Positions 60,111 to 64,000 of a DNA stretch of 64,000 nucleotides are shown in pieces; within the stretch, counting starts at the first letter, position 1, and each line of letters starts with the position of its first letter. The position numbers were made by a program, and so were the translations under genes. A model generated the notes under the pieces. It was not told the DNA's origin, made no database searches, and worked only from the letters and a program-made list of their open reading frames with translations. The DNA is from CADCTM01 sp049671305. GTDB taxonomy: Bacteria > Cyanobacteriota > Cyanobacteriia > Cyanobacteriales > Coleofasciculaceae. The stretch covers positions 1 through 64,000 of the forward strand of contig JBATUR010000054.1 of NCBI GenBank assembly GCA_049671305.1. The letters are read 5' to 3'.

Positions 60111-60812
60111 AACAATTTTTTACCAAATATCTAAACAGCCAGCTAATTGAAAAATGGTTTGATAGACTACCATTTAGCAAAAAACCGATTTCATTACAAC
60201 TTTTATATTATGTGGGTATTATGCAGATTCCGTAAATACAAAGTTGAAGAAACTCTAAATATTAGAACGTAGATTTTGTCGATAGACTTGCTTTTCTTAT
60301 TATACAATGTTTTGTTAAGAATAGTCAAACCCTTGCCTACAGGAAGTTTTAGCCATTAAATTTGGTTGTTTGTTGATTAATTATTTTCACAAATAAAAAT
60401 AACTGTAGTCTTTAATACAAATTTTAGATTCAAGCTTTATTAGCTCGGCATATTAAACAAATTGAGTTTTAAGCGCGATTAATGTAGTATTTAATACAAA
60501 ATTAATAATGTTAGCTGCCGCTTACCCCTAGCCAACCTATTTGCTTAAAATTTGAGGATTCAGAATTAGCTGGCAGGATAAATCTACGAACTCCAGCCAT
60601 TATTATATTGAGTGGCAACCTCATCTATGCACAAAGATTCGTCTTTATTTTAGTTTTAGAGTAATGAAATAAATTTTCAATCAGATAGATTTTTGAATAT
60701 CAAGGTACAGAATGGCTTAAGTTGCAGCCGCTTACTCAAGAAGCTTTTGGGTAATATTTAGATGGTTGTATTGCTCATCTTATAGTTGCAGAAATTGGCT
60801 GTTAATTAAATT
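60111..60812. other. 702-bp intergenic region
   Basis: AT-rich. Two similar segments, TTTAATACAAATTTTA near 60413 and TTTAATACAAAATTAA near 60494, could be a short direct repeat. No gene or RNA structure was recognised. Confidence 0.4.
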
Positions 60813-60848
60813 AATAAGGGCGCTATTATAAGAAATACGCCCCTATTA
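60813..60848 (-). terminator. Terminator after the exported hypothetical gene
   Basis: AATAAGGGCG and CGCCCCTATT pair with one mismatch; read on the minus strand the stem is followed by an AT-rich, T-containing tract. It lies 14 bp past the stop of the 60862 gene. Confidence 0.6.
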
Positions 60849-60861
60849 ACTTTCAACAAAA

Positions 60862-61539
60862 TTAGAAGCGACGAGCAAATTGAGAGGTTAATGTTACTGT
60901 CAAGTCTTGGTCAGGATAAATAACCACAGCTTCAACTTTTTTGCGGTTCAAAAACAAGCCGCCGACAGCACCTAAACCAGCACCGCCAAGAAGTTCTTCA
61001 GTAGCGATAGCACGATCTCCTGTAATTGCTGCGATCGCTGCCGCCGCACCAGCCCCAACTGCTGCACCTGTTAAAATAGAACCAGTACTGGCGCCCTTTT
61101 TCACTTCTTCCATTCTGGTTACCACATTAGAAGTACCACTAATTGAGAAGGGCATTGATTGTTTATCTGCCAAACGACGGTAAATTGTTACCTCTCGCGC
61201 CACAAAACGACTACCTCTGGAAACTGGTTCAATATCGCCAGTAATTTTACTGCCTTGTGGAATTACCACCCGACCTTCATTATTAGTAATATCAGATGCA
61301 ACTGTTAAAGTAATGGACATTTTTTCATCTGGCATTACTACAATTTTGTCTTTGTCATAACGTACAGGAATTGAGGTACCAGATGAAACAATTAAATTCT
61401 GTTGTTCCCTTTGAGGAAAACGATTTTGAACTTGAGCAGAAGCAGGCGTTATTGTCATCAAAGGAGCAACTGCCGCGCTAGTAATACCTAGTGCTAATAA
61501 TGCAGCCGTTCCTGATTTTAAGCTATTGAAGTTGAACAT
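60862..61539 (-). CDS. Exported hypothetical protein with a glycine-zipper segment
   Basis: 225 residues. A signal peptide (LALGITSAAVAPLMTITPASA) precedes a beta-rich part (LIVSSGTSIPVRYDKDKIVV, VVIPQGSKITGDIEPVSRG), then a Gly/Ala-rich stretch (GAAVGAGAAAAIAAITGDRA, GGAGLGAVGGLFLNRKK) and VIYPDQDLTVTLTSQF. The arrangement resembles conserved cyanobacterial envelope proteins and the beta-barrel part of TrbI/VirB10-like proteins, but I would not name it. It is likely located in the periplasm or outer membrane. Confidence 0.7.
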   Translation of the reverse strand: MFNFNSLKSGTAALLALGITSAAVAPLMTITPASAQVQNRFPQREQQNLIVSSGTSIPVRYDKDKIVVMPDEKMSITLTVASDITNNEGRVVIPQGSKITGDIEPVSRGSRFVAREVTIYRRLADKQSMPFSISGTSNVVTRMEEVKKGASTGSILTGAAVGAGAAAAIAAITGDRAIATEELLGGAGLGAVGGLFLNRKKVEAVVIYPDQDLTVTLTSQFARRF

Positions 61540-61823
61540 AAAAACGTCTCTCCAAGTATATAGATGCCTGGGCGATTCACTGAATGACTGAAAATCGATA
61601 AAAAGGTTCCCGGCTCAATAAATTTTAAGTGACTTGCTGCGAGATAAATATATTACTCGACCTACTAGAGATTGTCTATAGTAAAAATTAGGCAGATTAG
61701 TTAGTAATTGCACTAGCTAATTTTAGAGCAAACTAAGCGATTAGATAAATTAATAGGACAAAACGAGAGAATTCACATTATCCTGATTATTAGTTATTGT
61801 TGTACTTTTAAGGTGATAGATTC

Positions 61824-62441
61824 ATGGGTTTCTACGCACAAGTTATTGCGCCTCGAATCATGGATTGGAGTTTATCTAGTCAGGATTTAGCTAAATATCG
61901 TCAGGAAGTATTGTCTAATGTTCAAGGAGAGGTTTTAGAAATTGGCTTTGGTACAGGTATCAACCTCTCTTATTACCCAAAACAGCTAGAAAAGCTAGTC
62001 ACGGTGGATGCAAATCCTGGAATGAATGCTTTGGCACAAAAACGTTTAGAAAATTCTACGATTACTGTTGATAATCGTGTCTTGAATGGTGAAAATTTGC
62101 CAATGTCAGACTGTAGCTTTGATTGTGTCGTCAGCACCTGGACGTTATGTAGTATAAAGGATGTGGAACAAGCGATCGCAGAAATTCATCGCGTACTCAA
62201 ACCAGGTGGAAAATTCTATTTTGTTGAGCATGGGTTAAGCAATGAGCCAAGTGTTCAAATCTGGCAAAATCGCTTAAATTTTATCAATAAAGCTTTGTTG
62301 GTTGGTTGTCATATTAACCGCAATATTAAACAACTAATTGCTATTCAATTTGAAGACTTGACAATAGAAGAGTTTTATGATTCAAAGAGTCCTAAAATTC
62401 ATGGTTATATGTATAAAGGAGTGGCGACAAAAGCAGCATAA
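61824..62441 (+). CDS. Class I SAM-dependent methyltransferase
   Basis: 205 residues. The SAM motif is VLEIGFGTGINLSYYP (about 41-56), followed by TVDANPGMNALAQKR and SFDCVVSTWTLCSIKDVEQAIAEIHRVLKPGGKFYFVEHG. The pattern is of the UbiE/Coq5-like small-molecule methyltransferase type. An N-terminal YAQVIAPRIMDWSL is typical of a subgroup of unknown substrate. It has no operon partner. Confidence 0.88.
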   Translation: MGFYAQVIAPRIMDWSLSSQDLAKYRQEVLSNVQGEVLEIGFGTGINLSYYPKQLEKLVTVDANPGMNALAQKRLENSTITVDNRVLNGENLPMSDCSFDCVVSTWTLCSIKDVEQAIAEIHRVLKPGGKFYFVEHGLSNEPSVQIWQNRLNFINKALLVGCHINRNIKQLIAIQFEDLTIEEFYDSKSPKIHGYMYKGVATKAA

Positions 62442-62823
62442 TCTTTCGCGCCTCAAATTGCAGGCAGTAGAAGAGCCTTTATATTTGTCCCAGAAGAAAA
62501 TTCAACTTTTAAAACCTGCAATTTAGGTGGTTGTGCATTTAATTGCCACTATTAGAATCGGCATTATTAACTTTACTAAAATCTGGAAAAAAATAATTAG
62601 CTGTTTGGGGCAATGCTAGAGATAGTATGACCAACTGAACAGTTTTTTTATGTTGTTAGTAGGTAAGGTATAAAATACAACATTGTTAAACTTTAATTAG
62701 AGATATTCTTTAATTTAGTAAGTTTTCTTTCTTTGTCAAGTTTTGGCTATTGCTGTACACAGAAAAAGATGGTAGATTTCTAAATAATCTTTATAATTTT
62801 TTAAGGTTTGACAAAGGGGTGTG
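62442..62823. other. 382-bp intergenic region
   Basis: A 10-bp inverted pair, AAATTGCAGG (62455-62464) and CCTGCAATTT (62515-62524), has a 50-nt loop just after the methyltransferase stop. Otherwise nothing was recognised. Confidence 0.4.
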
Positions 62824-63045
62824 ATGAAGATGAACACTGATGATTGGTATGAAGTCTGTATGAACTCTAGTCAGTTAACCGAGTTATTCGCTCAAACAAC
62901 CTCTACTCAAAAAATTAGTTTTGCCGATTGGTACGAAGTAATGACAGCTCCTTCAGATAATAATTGCACTGAATATGAGATTGCTTTAATTAGGCGGCTG
63001 CTTTATGGAGTTCGGCAAGGCTTAGTGCAGGTTGTAGATGTTTAA
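62824..63045 (+). CDS. Small protein with a duplicated WYEV motif
   Basis: 73 residues from the ATG at 62824 (a GTG precedes it). DDWYEVCMNSSQ near the N-terminus and ADWYEVMTAPSD near residue 40 are two copies of one short motif. The end (EIALIRRLLYGVRQGLVQVVD) is a helix. The chain is acidic and has no signal peptide. No family is recognised, but the internal repeat and an upstream AAAGGGG ribosome-binding sequence support a real gene. Confidence 0.6.
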   Translation: MKMNTDDWYEVCMNSSQLTELFAQTTSTQKISFADWYEVMTAPSDNNCTEYEIALIRRLLYGVRQGLVQVVDV

Positions 63046-63313
63046 CCAAGAAGCTGACTAAATTAGCGTTGATGGATCGCGATTATCTTCTTGGTTAAAT
63101 TATTGTTGTAGAAAATCGTAACTTATGCTCAAAGTCTTGTAGTTTTGGGTTAAGATATTTATAATTTTGAACGGCAGCAGATTAAGCCGCTTAGTGTGGT
63201 TAATATCGGCAGCAGGAGTTAGTCAATTTAGTTTTTCTGTATTGATAAGCTTCTCTTCTCCTTTCCTTGTCTCGATTAATATGACAAAGGACTAAAAAGC
63301 GAGCGCACATCGT

Positions 63314-63859
63314 ATGCCTTCTAAAAAACAAACCCGTCGTAAACTCGATCTCACACATCTTGGCTCACTCAATAGCGATATCACTTCTGAACCAGAAAAG
63401 GTTGAACCAGAAAAGGTTGAACCAGAAAAGGTTGAACCAGCGAAAGCTGAACAGGCAAAACTTGAAGTGGTAAAAGTGGAACCCCAGAAGCCAGTTGAGG
63501 AACCTGTGGCTGCCGAGGCAGTCGAGACACCTGTACCCCCAGTCGTGGCAGCCGAACCTGAAGCCACCGAAGCACCCAAAGAAAATCGACAGTTTGACAG
63601 ACGACCTCAGCGATATGAACCCAAGCCCTTGCAGACGCTGGAAACTGCTAGTAACGCTGCAGGAGAGGACTTCAAACTTGGAGATAAGATACAGCTTTTC
63701 GCGCCTTGGGGGAAAAAAGCGATCGCAGAAGTTTCTCTAATCTACCAAGACGAGAGCAAAAACGTTTGGGTACAATACTTCCCAGTTGAGGAAATACCTG
63801 CTAACTGGAGTTGGCTAGGAGGCTGCACACGTGCCGAGAGAGTAGTTTGTGCTAGCTGA
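63314..63859 (+). CDS. Hypothetical protein with PEKVE repeats and a C-terminal conserved domain
   Basis: 181 residues. After a basic N-terminus (MPSKKQTRRKLDLTHLGSL), exact PEKVE repeats (three full copies) and a Pro/Glu/Ala-rich linker extend to about residue 100. The C-terminal part (FKLGDKIQLFAPWGKKAIAEVSLIYQDESKNVWVQYFPVEEIPANWSW) looks like a compact, SH3-like beta domain. It is cytoplasmic, and the linker is probably disordered. The opposite strand is also open because of the repeats; that frame is a shadow. Confidence 0.7.
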   Translation: MPSKKQTRRKLDLTHLGSLNSDITSEPEKVEPEKVEPEKVEPAKAEQAKLEVVKVEPQKPVEEPVAAEAVETPVPPVVAAEPEATEAPKENRQFDRRPQRYEPKPLQTLETASNAAGEDFKLGDKIQLFAPWGKKAIAEVSLIYQDESKNVWVQYFPVEEIPANWSWLGGCTRAERVVCAS

Positions 63860-63945
63860 ACTCAGGCAAAATTGTCAAGCAATAAAGCTAATTTGATTTA
63901 GGTTTGGGATTTTTTGCTCTCCCGCTCCCAAACAAAGACAAAATA

Positions 63946-63974
63946 GAGGGACAAGGATTATAACCTTGTCCCTC
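63946..63974. terminator. Hairpin near the right window edge
   Basis: GAGGGACAAGG and CCTTGTCCCTC form an 11-bp perfect stem with a 7-nt loop. On the minus strand it is followed by TATTTTG and on the plus strand by AAAAAT, so it may serve a gene to the right as well as the one ending at 63859. Confidence 0.65.
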
Positions 63975-64000
63975 AAAAATTAGCTTGCACTAATCTATAA

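Noticed and set aside
63292..63579. 95-codon minus-strand frame rich in FSGST repeats
   Set aside because: It mirrors the PEKVE repeats of the plus-strand gene and has no independent support.

Overview
The window is chromosomal DNA from a cyanobacterium. GCGATCGC (HIP1) palindromes are scattered through genes and spacers. Many genes belong to families typical of cyanobacteria: pentapeptide repeats, several Uma2/DUF820 nucleases, a PatA-type DUF4388 protein, HpsE-type glycosyltransferases and a PixJ-type phototaxis receptor. The two hpsE-like genes and the PixJ-like receptor suggest a motile, probably filamentous (hormogonium-forming) species. This is inference; nothing here fixes the genus.

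Layout. 1-4.4 kb: a minus-strand arsenic cluster reading arsM, arsR, pstS-like, aquaporin, arsC, arsH (arsH is cut by the left edge). Arsenate would be reduced by ArsC, and arsenite could leave through the aquaporin; no ArsB or Acr3 pump is visible. 4.6-10.9 kb: housekeeping and hypothetical genes (pentapeptide protein, DUF4388, thioredoxin-like 2Fe-2S protein, M48 protease, DUF4112, eIF1-like factor, Uma2, Tat-exported dienelactone hydrolase). 11-13.2 kb: two tandem HpsE-like glycosyltransferases. 15.3-18.8 kb: PixJ-like receptor with two GAF domains, the second carrying both cysteines expected of a DXCF cyanobacteriochrome. 18.9-22.1 kb: two tandem ethanolamine-type permeases. 23.9-28.8 kb: an NRPS-like reductase (A-PCP-TR) with two PilZ-like domains inserted in its adenylation domain, followed by an unknown gene. 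28.9-30.8 kb: a ribbon-helix-helix protein fused to four PAS domains.

31.7-38.7 kb is mostly core metabolism and envelope (YlqF/RbgA GTPase, universal stress protein, pgk, a transporter, a GT4 glycosyltransferase, Uma2, a small lipoprotein). 38.8-40.5 kb holds a decayed methyltransferase, a membrane-anchored T5orf172-SH3 protein and a MITE-like element. 40.5-45.6 kb is a divergent hydrolase cluster (CocE-like, cupin, isochorismatase-like, amidohydrolase, HpxZ/AtzH-like) that looks like a small catabolic pathway for a nitrogen-containing compound. 45.6-56.7 kb is accessory: a 46-residue duplicated small protein, an Rpn-like nuclease, a DUF433/DUF5615 toxin-antitoxin pair between 111-bp direct repeats, a dead antitoxin gene, ilvA, a REP-associated tyrosine transposase between two copies of a palindrome, a DUF4230 fragment, two more Uma2 genes and an XRE regulator divergent from two small genes. 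56.8-64 kb returns to core genes (rpsD, moaA, a PilJ-domain histidine kinase, a methyltransferase and small conserved proteins).

The observations most worth following are the PilZ-containing NRPS-like reductase and the REP-like palindrome/RAYT system, whose palindrome recurs at four gene ends in the window. No tRNA, rRNA or CRISPR array was recognised.
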